Shown piece by piece: positions 42,949 through 51,686 of a stretch of 64,000 nucleotides of DNA. Each line of letters opens with the position of its first letter. The stretch's first letter is position 1. The stretch is from Planococcus sp. MER TA 32b (GTDB lineage: Bacteria > Bacillota > Bacilli > Bacillales_A > Planococcaceae). The position numbers were made by a program, and so were the translations under genes. Under the pieces are notes generated by a model. The model did no database searches. It was given only the letters and a program-made list of their open reading frames with translations, and was not told the DNA's origin. The DNA is taken from assembly GCA_023715185.1 (NCBI GenBank), contig JAMCAN010000001.1:496001-560000 (forward strand). The letters run 5' to 3'.

Positions 42949-44058
42949 ATGATTACTGCCGGATTAGTGAAAACAAGCTATCCCGAAAATGACATTACAT
43001 TTCTATTGAAAGATGTGACAGATGACTTTGAGGAAAGTTCTTTGGAAGAACGTGAAAAAGCTGTCCAGACTGGGGGCCATTATGCTGAGCGTTTGCCGGT
43101 AGAGTACCGTCCTTCGGAAGAATACACAAAGCTTTACCATCAATCGGTCGAAGAGACGAAAGAACAATTAAGCCATCTTATCGGGGTCGTTGCAAGAAAG
43201 ATTCAATTGAACGCTGGAACGGAAGATATTGTACTGGTTTCACTTGCGCGTGCAGGCAGCCCCATCGGCATATTGATCAAACGCTATGCGGAACAGATGA
43301 TGGGTATGAATTGGCCGCATTACAGCGTCTCGATTCTGCGTGATAAGGGCATAGATGAAAAAGCGATTGATACGATTTTGAAAGCGCACCCCGGCAGCCG
43401 TATTCAATTTATTGACGGCTGGACAGGAAAAGGCGCGATTCAGAAGGAATTGACGAAATCGCTCCAGTCGTTCAATCGTGACTATGGCACTGATCTGAAA
43501 GATGACATGGCTGTTCTAGCCGATCCAGGGGCATGTGCCGTATTGTTTGGCACGAGAGAAGATTTTTTGATTCCAAGTGCGTGCCTGAATTCCACGGTTT
43601 CGGGCCTTGTCAGCCGAACGATTTTGAACGACCGCTATATCGGCCCTGAGGATTATCACGGCGCGAAATTTTATGGCGAATTAATAGAAGAAGATCTGTC
43701 GAATGATTTCGTGGATCAGGTGACAAGCTGTTTTGCGGATACCAGCAAAGCATCCGAAGAGGAAGCTTACAGCACACCGATTACTGCCGACCGCACTTGG
43801 GAAGGCATGAAGGAAGTCGAAGAAATCGGGCGCAGCATGTACACCGAAACGGATTACCATCTGGTAAAGCCGGGTGTAGGCGAAACGACGCGTGTGCTGC
43901 TTAGAAGAAACCCATGGAAAGTTCTGGTAAGAGATCTGGAACATCCGGATGTAAAGCACATCCTGATTCTTGCGGAAGAAAAAGACGTCCCGGTCGAAGA
44001 AGTGCCCAATTTATTTTACCGGTCGATCGGACTGATCAAATCGGGGAAAGAAATATGA
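42949..44058 (+). CDS. StiP-like cysteine protease/PRTase-associated protein (Ter module)
   Basis: A 369-residue protein of the StiP family (Pfam StiP, formerly annotated as PRTase_1). SLARAGSPIGILIKRYA, VDGWTGKGAI-type IDGWTGKGAIQKEL and the cysteine in IPSACLNSTVSGLVSRTI are the recognisable blocks. It is always found with the TRSP-PRTase and YceG in Ter loci. The biochemical activity has not been shown to my knowledge; both peptidase and PRTase roles were proposed. AGAGGTGG precedes ATG 42949. It overlaps the HAD gene by 4 bp. Confidence 0.88.
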   Translation: MITAGLVKTSYPENDITFLLKDVTDDFEESSLEEREKAVQTGGHYAERLPVEYRPSEEYTKLYHQSVEETKEQLSHLIGVVARKIQLNAGTEDIVLVSLARAGSPIGILIKRYAEQMMGMNWPHYSVSILRDKGIDEKAIDTILKAHPGSRIQFIDGWTGKGAIQKELTKSLQSFNRDYGTDLKDDMAVLADPGACAVLFGTREDFLIPSACLNSTVSGLVSRTILNDRYIGPEDYHGAKFYGELIEEDLSNDFVDQVTSCFADTSKASEEEAYSTPITADRTWEGMKEVEEIGRSMYTETDYHLVKPGVGETTRVLLRRNPWKVLVRDLEHPDVKHILILAEEKDVPVEEVPNLFYRSIGLIKSGKEI

Positions 44059-44870
44059 CGGTATTATTTGCGAGCGATCTTGACCAGACACTGATTTATT
44101 CACGGAGGTCCATGGGCGACGAAGTAAAGCCGGAAGAATTGATCGAAGTCGAACGCTTTGAAGGAAAGCCGCAATCATTTATGACCGAACAGAGCCAGAC
44201 CGCGTTATGGGAACTGGAAGAAAATACTATTTTTGTTCCAGTGACGACCAGGACCCGTGAACAATACGAACGCGTGACCGGCATCTATGAAGGCAGTGAA
44301 CCGCCGCAATTCGCCATCATTTCAAATGGCGCTGTCATTCTTGAAAACGGTGAACCGATTAAGGAATGGTCGACTGATATCCGGCGGCAATGTGTCAGCA
44401 GGAAAACGGTCATCGAAGAATTGATGCCGGTGATCAAACAGCACTTCAATGAAGAATGGGTGTTGCGCGTGAGGCAGGCGGAAGACTGGTTTGTGTATCT
44501 GATTGTAGACAGGGCCCGTTTTCCGGAAGAAAAGCTTGAGTATTATACAGAGATTTTTCATGAAATCGGATGGGGAATATCGCTGCAGGGCAGAAAGCTT
44601 TATTTGATGCCTGAAAGTATAACAAAAGCGGCAGCGATGGAATATGTAAGAGACCGCATCAATGCGGATTACGTGATAGCTGCCGGAGATTCGCTGCTCG
44701 ATCTGGATCTTCTGGAAAGCGCGGATACCGGTTTATTGGCTGCCCACGGAGAAGCAGCCAAAAGGGATGCCGATGTTTCTGAGCATATAATCGTGACAGA
44801 AGAGCAGGGAATAAAAGCAGGCGAGGAAATATTGGCGAAAGTCGCTGATATATCCATGCAAAGCAAATAG
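44055..44870 (+). CDS. HAD-superfamily phosphatase (Ter module)
   Basis: A 271-residue Cof/sucrose-phosphatase-like HAD. Nucleophile and acid are Asp8 and Asp10 in LFASDLDQTLIYS; the second motif lies in VPVTTRTREQYE and the acidic motif in AAGDSLLDLDLLE. A C2-type cap (about 90-190) would select the substrate. In Ter modules this enzyme is predicted to dephosphorylate the ribosyl-phosphate product of the PRTase. ATG overlaps the StiP stop (ATGA). Confidence 0.88.
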   Translation: MTVLFASDLDQTLIYSRRSMGDEVKPEELIEVERFEGKPQSFMTEQSQTALWELEENTIFVPVTTRTREQYERVTGIYEGSEPPQFAIISNGAVILENGEPIKEWSTDIRRQCVSRKTVIEELMPVIKQHFNEEWVLRVRQAEDWFVYLIVDRARFPEEKLEYYTEIFHEIGWGISLQGRKLYLMPESITKAAAMEYVRDRINADYVIAAGDSLLDLDLLESADTGLLAAHGEAAKRDADVSEHIIVTEEQGIKAGEEILAKVADISMQSK

Positions 44871-44885
44871 CAAGGGGGGAAACCC

Positions 44886-46499
44886 ATGGTTCAATTGCAT
44901 CCGGTCCGTGTAAGAACATGGGATCCGGAGAAGGTTGGCGAATGGCTGAATAAGCCTGTCGTTAATCATACAGAAACGAAAGTGGAAGATGAAGATATCA
45001 CCTATCCGCAGCTTCTCGGTGAATTCACCGGATTGCCGCTGGATGAAGATGATTACTTCGCGTCTATCTATGAAACGATGGAAGAAGCGGATGGAAGACT
45101 GATCCGCCTGTCTGGGCGGATGAATAAGAATATTGAACAGGACCGGCTGAAAGCGCTTCAGGATCTATTCGAAATGAACCGGAAAGAAAACGGCTTATCC
45201 GCCAGCCGGATCGTCGCGTTTCTGGATGGCAAAGGATTATTGCCCCGTCTGAAAGACGCCGGCTTGAACCGCCGCATCCGGCTGGTCATGATTGATGTGC
45301 TGAAAGCGTTTCAGGAGCAATCGGGCGGCAGCACAGTGCAGTCTTCTTTCAGAAGGGTCTCGACTGATCTTGTGAAATGGACATTCAATCACATTGAGCC
45401 GGAGCTTATAAAATTGAATCTTGAAAAAGGGCTTCCAGGTTTTCTTTGGTACGGCGATGCCACAGAAAGTGAAAAATGGTTTTTGAAGCTGTCTGCGGCT
45501 TATGGTTTCCATATTGTAGTTTACGATCCGACAGGCGAGAAATGGTTCGGTAAAATGGCCGGTGAAGAGAATTTGCATAGCCATAGTTTTCAGGTGAATG
45601 CCGAAACGCCGCCGCCTTTTCCGGAAGAAAAACCGAAGCGTGTCGGAACCGTGGCTTACCGTGCGACGCAGGAAGTGGATCGGCTTTTGCATCATGACGA
45701 TTCAGGCCTCTACAAGCCGTTTCAGTTTAAATCCTATGTCACGCATTCCATTCGCCTGAAAACGACGATTGATGAAGCTTTTATGCTGGCGAAAGAGCGA
45801 GCGATGGTTCGCCCGTCTTTTTCAGTGGAACGCGGCGTCGTCCACATCCCAGTCGTATTTGCTAAAGTCATGGGTATTGAAAAGGACCGGAAGCGATTCT
45901 GGGACAATATCCACAAATTGACGGAACGCGAAGACACAAAATTAGTGCGTAGCTTCCCGTTCATCGAAGAGCGCAAAGGCAATCAGCAATTTCATTACCG
46001 CGCGGCGCTGGATAAAAACGGCAAGCTGGATCCCGAAAAGATGAAGAAATCCAATTGGTGGCGCTACAGCAAACTGCCGGACGGAGTTCAGACAGCGATT
46101 GGCGCCGCTATAGCGCGACACGTTGAGAAACCGATCCTATTGCCGCAGAACGGCGAGTCGTTTAAAGATCTTCAATTGTATGCGTTCTCCCAGTCCATGA
46201 CACTTCCGGATTCGGTCATACAATTGATTCAATTATTTGATTATCCGCAGTTTGTCCCGACTTTATTGTTTTATAATGAAGAGAAGGACGGCGAATTGAG
46301 CCGGGCTGATGCGAATGCCATAGCATTGATCCACAGCTTCGGCCTCGATAATATCATCATCAATCCGCAGGGGCATCAGGATATCGAACGCTGGTTGGAT
46401 ACAGAGTCGTTTGACGTGCATTGGCTCGATGAACGGAGTTTCAATGAGCCGTTCCAGGAACCTTCAGCAGTCAGGAAATTCCTCGGAAGGTTCTTATAA
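44886..46499 (+). CDS. yceG: YceG-family putative component of the Ter biosynthetic module
   Basis: A 537-residue protein with the same length as B. subtilis YceG, the Pfam family YceG_bac, described only as a component of the biosynthetic module. No classical catalytic motif stands out; charged helices (KDRKRFWDNIHKLTERED) surround mixed segments such as FHIVVYDPTGEKWFGKM and ALIHSFGLDNIIINPQGHQDI. AAGGGGGGGAAACCC precedes ATG 44886. It lies between the HAD and telA genes, as yceG lies before yceH in B. subtilis. Confidence 0.88.
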   Translation: MVQLHPVRVRTWDPEKVGEWLNKPVVNHTETKVEDEDITYPQLLGEFTGLPLDEDDYFASIYETMEEADGRLIRLSGRMNKNIEQDRLKALQDLFEMNRKENGLSASRIVAFLDGKGLLPRLKDAGLNRRIRLVMIDVLKAFQEQSGGSTVQSSFRRVSTDLVKWTFNHIEPELIKLNLEKGLPGFLWYGDATESEKWFLKLSAAYGFHIVVYDPTGEKWFGKMAGEENLHSHSFQVNAETPPPFPEEKPKRVGTVAYRATQEVDRLLHHDDSGLYKPFQFKSYVTHSIRLKTTIDEAFMLAKERAMVRPSFSVERGVVHIPVVFAKVMGIEKDRKRFWDNIHKLTEREDTKLVRSFPFIEERKGNQQFHYRAALDKNGKLDPEKMKKSNWWRYSKLPDGVQTAIGAAIARHVEKPILLPQNGESFKDLQLYAFSQSMTLPDSVIQLIQLFDYPQFVPTLLFYNEEKDGELSRADANAIALIHSFGLDNIIINPQGHQDIERWLDTESFDVHWLDERSFNEPFQEPSAVRKFLGRFL

Positions 46500-46519
46500 T
46501 AACAAAGGAGGGGTTAATG

Positions 46520-47596
46520 ATGAATACGATGCCAGACCAGATTGAACAGCAGGAGCTCGTCATGAAAGACGAAAATCAATTGAAAGTGCAATTGAAAAAA
46601 GATCCTGAAGTATTGCAATTGGCTTCAAAAATCGATCCGAAAAATCAGATCGAATTGCTGGAATTCGGACGCGAACCCGCAAACGAAATTTCCGCATTTA
46701 CAGGAAAAGTCCTGAATTCCGTACAAGCCAACAGCATGGAGGAATCCAGTGAGCTGTTGAAACAGCTGGGCAAAATCATGGATAAATTCGATAAAAAGGA
46801 TTTTGTCGAGAAGAAAGGTTTCTTAAACAAAATCTTCAATAAAGGCAATAAAATGATCGAACAGCTTTTCAATAAGTACCAGACGATGGGCACTGAAATT
46901 GATAAGGTATATGTGGAAATTACAAAATATGAATCTGAAATGAAAAAATCGACGACGACATTGGAAAACCTCTACGATCAGAATTTCCAGTACTTCATGG
47001 AGCTGGAGAAGTACATCGCAGCAGGTGATATCAAAGTCGAAGAACTGAAAGCGAAGGAACCGGAAGTCCGCAAGAAGGCGGAAACAGGGGACCAGATGGC
47101 GCTAATGGAATTGAATTCATTGCAGAATGCCATCGAACTTCTGGAACAGCGCGTGTACGATCTGGAGATGGCGAAGCAGGTTTCCTATCAGGCGGCTCCG
47201 CAAATCCGCATGCTGCAGCGCGGGAATACGAAGCTGATCGGGAAGATCAATTCGGCATTCGTCACAACGATTCCGATTTTCAAAACCGGCCTGATCAATG
47301 CCATCGCAGCGAAACGCCAGAATTTGGTTGCTGAATCGATGAGCGAACTGGATCGCCGCACAAACGAAATGCTGCTGAACAACGCGAACGACATTTCAAG
47401 GCAGTCGGTTGATATCGCGCGGATGTCCGGCCAGCCAAGCATCAAGATTGAAACCATCGAGCAGACATGGGAGACTATTATGCAAGGCATGAATGATACG
47501 CGTGCCATCGAAGACGAAAACCGTAAAATGCGGGAAGAAGGCCGTCTGCGCATCGAAGAATTACAGAAGAAGTACGAAGATACGCAAAGAAAGTAA
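46520..47596 (+). CDS. telA: TelA-family toxic anion resistance protein, YceH-like
   Basis: A 358-residue, largely helical coiled-coil protein of the TelA (toxic anion resistance) family. ISAFTGKVLNSVQA near the start and KFDKKDFVEKKGFLNKIFNKG are typical; a tandem of long amphipathic helices (residues 120-350) follows, ending in IEELQKKYEDTQRK. It is linked to tellurite, bacteriocin and stress resistance, mechanism unknown. ATG 46520 is 6 nt after AGGAGGGG, better than ATG 46517. Confidence 0.93.
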   Translation: MNTMPDQIEQQELVMKDENQLKVQLKKDPEVLQLASKIDPKNQIELLEFGREPANEISAFTGKVLNSVQANSMEESSELLKQLGKIMDKFDKKDFVEKKGFLNKIFNKGNKMIEQLFNKYQTMGTEIDKVYVEITKYESEMKKSTTTLENLYDQNFQYFMELEKYIAAGDIKVEELKAKEPEVRKKAETGDQMALMELNSLQNAIELLEQRVYDLEMAKQVSYQAAPQIRMLQRGNTKLIGKINSAFVTTIPIFKTGLINAIAAKRQNLVAESMSELDRRTNEMLLNNANDISRQSVDIARMSGQPSIKIETIEQTWETIMQGMNDTRAIEDENRKMREEGRLRIEELQKKYEDTQRK

Positions 47597-47598
47597 GA

Positions 47599-47788
47599 AA
47601 AGCGGATGCGCCCGTTCAGCTCCGACAGGCAAGATATATGCCAAATGGAATTTGGCATATATCTTTGCGACGAAGCTAGCGCAGCGATGCAGGAGCAATA
47701 AGGTTTTACGGAACAGCGGAGCGGTTTTCTTTGCCGCATAGCTGGTCTGGCTTATGTCCCGAGGGGCTGGGCACTGAAGTCTGGACAA
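47599..47788. repeat. composite structured intergenic repeat (locus C)
   Basis: The outer ends match the repeat in reverse orientation: AAAAGCGG and CCCGTTCAGCTC on the left, GTCTGGAC at 47779-47786 on the right. The inside is different: a long hairpin AAGATATATGCCAAAT/ATTTGGCATATATCTT (47633-47666) followed by a 34-nt module (47664-47697) identical to that in locus A. It fills most of the telA-terD gap; 47789-47866 holds the terD ribosome binding site (GGAGGAG). Confidence 0.8.
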
Positions 47789-47866
47789 GGAAACGCTTCT
47801 TTTGAAGCCATCTCAAGCTGAAATGTGTGCTTTCTTATAAAATAACTTTATCGGAGGAGATTATTA

Positions 47867-48445
47867 ATGTCATCAATCAACCTGTCAAAAGGCCAAAAAA
47901 TCGACTTAACAAAAACAAATCCGGGACTTACAAAAGTGACAGTCGGGCTCGGCTGGGATACGAACAAATATAGCGGCGGCGGAGATTTCGACCTTGACGC
48001 TTCGGTGTTTCTAGTAGCTGAAAACGGCAAATCCCGCGGGCCGGAAGATTTCATCTTCTATAACAACCTGGTTGGCGGAAATGGCTCAGTAACTCATACA
48101 GGGGATAACCTGACGGGTGAAGGCGAAGGCGACGACGAGCAAGTGATCGTCGACTTGCCGAATGTCCCTGCTGACCTTCATAAAGTGGTGTTTACTGTTA
48201 CGATTCATGAAGCGGAGAGCCGTGGACAGAATTTCGGACAGGTATCGAATGCCTTTATCCGCATCATGAACGAAAGCAACGGAGAAGAAATTCTGCGCTA
48301 TGACCTTGGGGAAGATTTCTCGATTGAAACTGCACTCGTAGTAGGAGAATTATACCGCCATGGCGGCGAATGGAAATTCAATGCAATCGGCAGCGGTTAC
48401 CAGGGCGGCCTTGCTGCACTGGTAAATGATTTCGGTTTGGCGTAA
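47867..48445 (+). CDS. terD: TerD-family protein, third copy
   Basis: A 192-residue TerD with complete Ca-binding motifs [12 protein letters not shown] and [13 protein letters not shown], and the standard C-terminus [23 protein letters not shown]. Nearly the same as the copy at 39656, suggesting recent duplication or gene conversion. It is separated from telA by repeat locus C. GGAGGAG lies 8-9 nt before the ATG. Confidence 0.95.
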   Translation: MSSINLSKGQKIDLTKTNPGLTKVTVGLGWDTNKYSGGGDFDLDASVFLVAENGKSRGPEDFIFYNNLVGGNGSVTHTGDNLTGEGEGDDEQVIVDLPNVPADLHKVVFTVTIHEAESRGQNFGQVSNAFIRIMNESNGEEILRYDLGEDFSIETALVVGELYRHGGEWKFNAIGSGYQGGLAALVNDFGLA

Positions 48446-48451
48446 ACAGAA

Positions 48452-48488
48452 CAAAGGCCGTTCCTCTTTTGAGGGACGGTCTTTTTTG
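48452..48488 (+). terminator. terminator of the third terD gene
   Basis: AAAGGCCGTTCCTC pairs imperfectly with GAGGGACGGTCTTT, then TTTT. Confidence 0.8.
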
Positions 48489-48570
48489 CGCAAAAAAATT
48501 TTAATCAGTCTGGACGAGGAGTCCATAACAATGAAAACGCTTCCTTAAATTTCAGAATAATAAGATTTTA

Positions 48571-48599
48571 TTGACAATCTTTTTTTGTCTGTATATGAT
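48571..48599 (+). promoter_or_regulatory. sigma-A promoter of the serine operon
   Basis: TTGACA (48571-48576), 17 nt, TATGAT (48594-48599): the best vegetative promoter match in the window. Transcription would start near 48606, just before the T-box. Confidence 0.75.
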
Positions 48600-48624
48600 G
48601 GATTAAATTCCAATACAGAAAATT

Positions 48625-48870
48625 ATTTAGACGGAGATAAGGTGTGGGCGTGGGAATCTGCAGAGAGCTGATGGATGGTGAAAATCAGCGTTTTCCTCCC
48701 GGATCAGCACTCCTGAATAGATGGGCCGAATCACAGTAGGTCTTTCCGTATCGTGCGCGTTAAGCATGTGGACCAATGAGGCTGCGCAGCTGCAGCGAAA
48801 TAGGGTGGCACCGCGAATAAAGGCTTTCGCCCCTTGCATCTTTATGTGAGGAGTGAAAGGCCTTTTTTTC
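48625..48870 (+). ncRNA. T-box leader of the serine operon
   Basis: The hallmark AGGGTGGCACCGCG at 48802-48815 is the antiterminator T-box sequence. Its TGGC bulge would pair with a GCCA tRNA end, so a discriminator G, as in tRNA-Ser. A GA-rich Stem I with the AGAGAG motif lies upstream at about 48660. A candidate specifier TCC is at 48711-48713, but I cannot place the specifier loop with confidence. The terminator arms AAAGGCTTTC and GAAAGGCCTTTTTTT follow at about 48830-48868. Confidence 0.9.
48830..48868 (+). terminator. T-box terminator
   Basis: AAAGGCTTTCGCCCC (from 48830) pairs with GGAGTGAAAGGCCTTT, followed by a T run. It competes with the antiterminator containing the T-box core. 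Confidence 0.8.
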
Positions 48871-48920
48871 GTTCATTTTTGAAATCGAATACCAAACTTC
48901 AAAAGGAAGAAGGAGATTTT

Positions 48921-50078
48921 ATGTTGATCGATCAGCAGATTCTGAGGATACCGGGACCGAGCCCGATTCCGCCGAGTGTCAGCCGGGCTATGGCGCAGCC
49001 GATGATTGGCCACAGGGGACAGAGTACGTCGGACATGCTGGCTGATATCCGCCCGAAATTGAAACGCATTTTTGGCACGGCGCAGGAAGTCCAGATTTTA
49101 ACGGCCAGTGGCACTGCGGGATTGGAAGCAGCAGTGGTGAATGCGGTGGCGCCGGAAGATGAAGTGCTGGTCATTGTAAGCGGAGCGTTCGGGGAGCGTT
49201 TTGCGGATATCTGCCGGACCTACCATATTAAAACGCATATCGCCGAAACAGAATGGGGCAAAGCGGCAGCTGTTTCTGATATCACTGAGGCGCTTGAGGC
49301 TTATCCGAACATCAAGGCGGTCTTCATGACTTATTGCGAGACGTCTACAGGTGTCTTGAATCCGGTAAAGGAATTGGCGGCTGAAATCCGGAGCAAATCC
49401 GAAGCGCTGATCATTGTGGACGGTGTTTCCTGCATTGGCGGTGTGGAAACGAAAATGGATGAGTGGGGACTTGATATTGTGGTGAGCGGCTCCCAGAAAG
49501 CGTTCATGCTGCCGGCGGGACTCGCGTTTATCGGAGTCAGCGAACGCGCCTGGAAGAAAATCGAAACGAATCCTCAGCCCCGGTTTTACCTGGACCTGCA
49601 AAAGCACAGAGACAATCTGCTGAAAGACACCACTCCTTATACGCCGGCGCTGTCACTTCATTTCGGTCTGCAGAGAGCGCTTGAGCTGATGGAAGAAGAA
49701 GGGCTTGAGAATGTATATACAAGACATGAATTGCTGATGAAGATGGCGAGGTCCGCTTTCAAAGCACTCGGAGTCCCGCTTTTGACAGTGGACGAAGATG
49801 CTTCTCCCACTGTAACGGCCGTTCAGCCGGCAGACTTTGAAGCTGAAGTTTTACGCAATGTCCTGAAAAAGGAGTTTGCCATGGAAGTGGCTGGAGGCCA
49901 GAAAGTTCTGGCGAATAAAATATTCCGCCTTGGACATATGGGCTATTGTTCACCGGCGGATCTGCTGCAGGCGATAGCCGTGATCGAAATCGCCATTGCC
50001 AAAGCGGGAGGGGAGATCCAGCTTGGCAGCGGTGTCAGGGCAGCGCAGCAGGAGTATCTGAAAGGGGTGAATGGATGA
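48921..50078 (+). CDS. class V aminotransferase, probable phosphoserine aminotransferase role
   Basis: A 385-residue PLP enzyme of the alanine-glyoxylate/serine-pyruvate aminotransferase family. GPSPIPPSVSRAM is the usual start, LTASGTAGLEAAV binds the cofactor phosphate, and the Schiff-base Lys is in VVSGSQKAFMLPAGLA. It overlaps serA by 4 bp and is behind a Ser-type T-box, so it most likely performs the second step of serine synthesis in place of a canonical SerC (inference). GAAGGAGA supports ATG 48921. Confidence 0.9.
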   Translation: MLIDQQILRIPGPSPIPPSVSRAMAQPMIGHRGQSTSDMLADIRPKLKRIFGTAQEVQILTASGTAGLEAAVVNAVAPEDEVLVIVSGAFGERFADICRTYHIKTHIAETEWGKAAAVSDITEALEAYPNIKAVFMTYCETSTGVLNPVKELAAEIRSKSEALIIVDGVSCIGGVETKMDEWGLDIVVSGSQKAFMLPAGLAFIGVSERAWKKIETNPQPRFYLDLQKHRDNLLKDTTPYTPALSLHFGLQRALELMEEEGLENVYTRHELLMKMARSAFKALGVPLLTVDEDASPTVTAVQPADFEAEVLRNVLKKEFAMEVAGGQKVLANKIFRLGHMGYCSPADLLQAIAVIEIAIAKAGGEIQLGSGVRAAQQEYLKGVNG

Positions 50079-51667
50079 TGAAGAATTATAGAATTTTGGT
50101 CAGTGATCCGCTGAGTGAAGAAGGGATTTTTCCTCTGAGCGACGCAGAAGGGTTAACAGTGGTATTCGATACCGAACTCACACCGCAGGGACTGGCGGAA
50201 AAAATTGGCGGTTTTGATGCCCTGCTCGTGCGCAGTAAAACGCAGGTGACGCGGGAGCTGATTGAAAAAGCCGACCGGCTGAAAATTATCGGACGCGCAG
50301 GAGTCGGAGTGGATAATATCGATTTGGAGGCGGCAACTGAAAAAGGGATCATTGTGGTAAACGCGCCGGACGGCAATACAAATTCCGCTGCGGAGCATAC
50401 CATTGCGATGCTGATGTCGATGGCCCGCAAGATTCCGCAAGCTTTTACAGCGCTTCGCAACCGGGAATGGGACCGGAAATCGTTTGTGGGTGTCGAGTTG
50501 AAAGGAAAGACTTTGGGTGTTGTGGGTCTGGGCCGCATTGGAGCAGAAGTAGCCGCCCGTGCAAAAGGCCAGCGGATGAAAATCATCGCTTATGATCCTT
50601 TTTTGACGGAAGAGCGGGCTGAAGAACTCGGCATCGGGTTCGGGACAGTGGAAGAAGTGTTGAGGGCTTCTGATTTTATTACAGTGCATACTCCGTTATT
50701 GAAGGAAACCCGGCACTTGATTAATGCGGAAGCTTTTGAATTAATGAAGCCTGGTGTGCAGATCGTCAATTGTGCCAGAGGCGGCATCATTGATGAAAAC
50801 GCCTTGTATGACGCCATTAAATCGGGCAAAGTAGCAGGGGCGGCGCTTGATGTATTTGAACAGGAGCCGATGGTGGATTTCCGGCTGCTCGACTTGCCTG
50901 AGGTCGTTGCGACTCCGCATCTTGGCGCCAGTACTTTTGAAGCGCAGGAAAACGTGGCGATTGATGTCAGCCATGATGTGGCAAGTTATTTCAGCACCGG
51001 AACTGTGAGGAATTCGGTAAACCTGCCATCGGTGCCAAAAGAAATCATGAAGAAAATCGAACCATATTTTGATCTGTCTGAGAGGTTAGGCGCTTTTTTG
51101 ACGGATCTTTCGGACAGCACTGCAACTGAAGTGAATATCAGTTATTCGGGAGAATTGGCTGATTTTGAAGTCGGTCCACTGACACGCAACGTCCTGAAAG
51201 GGCTGCTCAAACGCCATTTGGGAAATCGGGTGAACGACGTGAATGCCATGTTTCTTGCCCATCAGAAAGGCATTACCGTAAATGAAAGCAAGTCTGCCTC
51301 ATCCAAAGGTTTCACCAATCTTATTTCTGTGGAAGTTTTGACGGCAACAGGCAGACGGAAAACGGCCGGGGCTTTATTGAATGGCCAAGGCCCACGTATC
51401 GTCAAAGTTGATGATTATATTGTAGATGTAGTTCCGGCAGGGCATCTGTTATTTATCCGCCATCATGACCGCCCGGGCGTCATCGGCCGTGTAGGGACGC
51501 TTCTTGGGCAGGAAGGCGTCAATATAGCGACAATGCAGGTGGGACGTTCAGCGGAAGGCGGGGCCGCCATCATGATGCTGTCGATAGATAAGCCAGCTGA
51601 AGAAAAAAGCCTCCGCCAATTGGAGGAATTGGCGGAGATCGACAAGGTGAAAGCGGTGGACTTATAG
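50075..51667 (+). CDS. serA: D-3-phosphoglycerate dehydrogenase
   Basis: A 530-residue long-form SerA, catalysing the NAD-dependent first step of serine synthesis. LKIIGRAGVGVDNID, the NAD-binding GVVGLGRIGAEVA and the catalytic Arg (NCARGGIIDE), Glu (EQEP) and His (TPHLGAST) are all present. The C-terminal 200 residues hold the intervening and ACT domains (HHDRPGVIGRVGTLLG), where serine feedback acts. It starts within the aminotransferase stop region. AAAGGGGTG lies upstream. Confidence 0.96.
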   Translation: MMKNYRILVSDPLSEEGIFPLSDAEGLTVVFDTELTPQGLAEKIGGFDALLVRSKTQVTRELIEKADRLKIIGRAGVGVDNIDLEAATEKGIIVVNAPDGNTNSAAEHTIAMLMSMARKIPQAFTALRNREWDRKSFVGVELKGKTLGVVGLGRIGAEVAARAKGQRMKIIAYDPFLTEERAEELGIGFGTVEEVLRASDFITVHTPLLKETRHLINAEAFELMKPGVQIVNCARGGIIDENALYDAIKSGKVAGAALDVFEQEPMVDFRLLDLPEVVATPHLGASTFEAQENVAIDVSHDVASYFSTGTVRNSVNLPSVPKEIMKKIEPYFDLSERLGAFLTDLSDSTATEVNISYSGELADFEVGPLTRNVLKGLLKRHLGNRVNDVNAMFLAHQKGITVNESKSASSKGFTNLISVEVLTATGRRKTAGALLNGQGPRIVKVDDYIVDVVPAGHLLFIRHHDRPGVIGRVGTLLGQEGVNIATMQVGRSAEGGAAIMMLSIDKPAEEKSLRQLEELAEIDKVKAVDL

Positions 51668-51686
51668 TAGTTGCTTCTTCGCTGAT

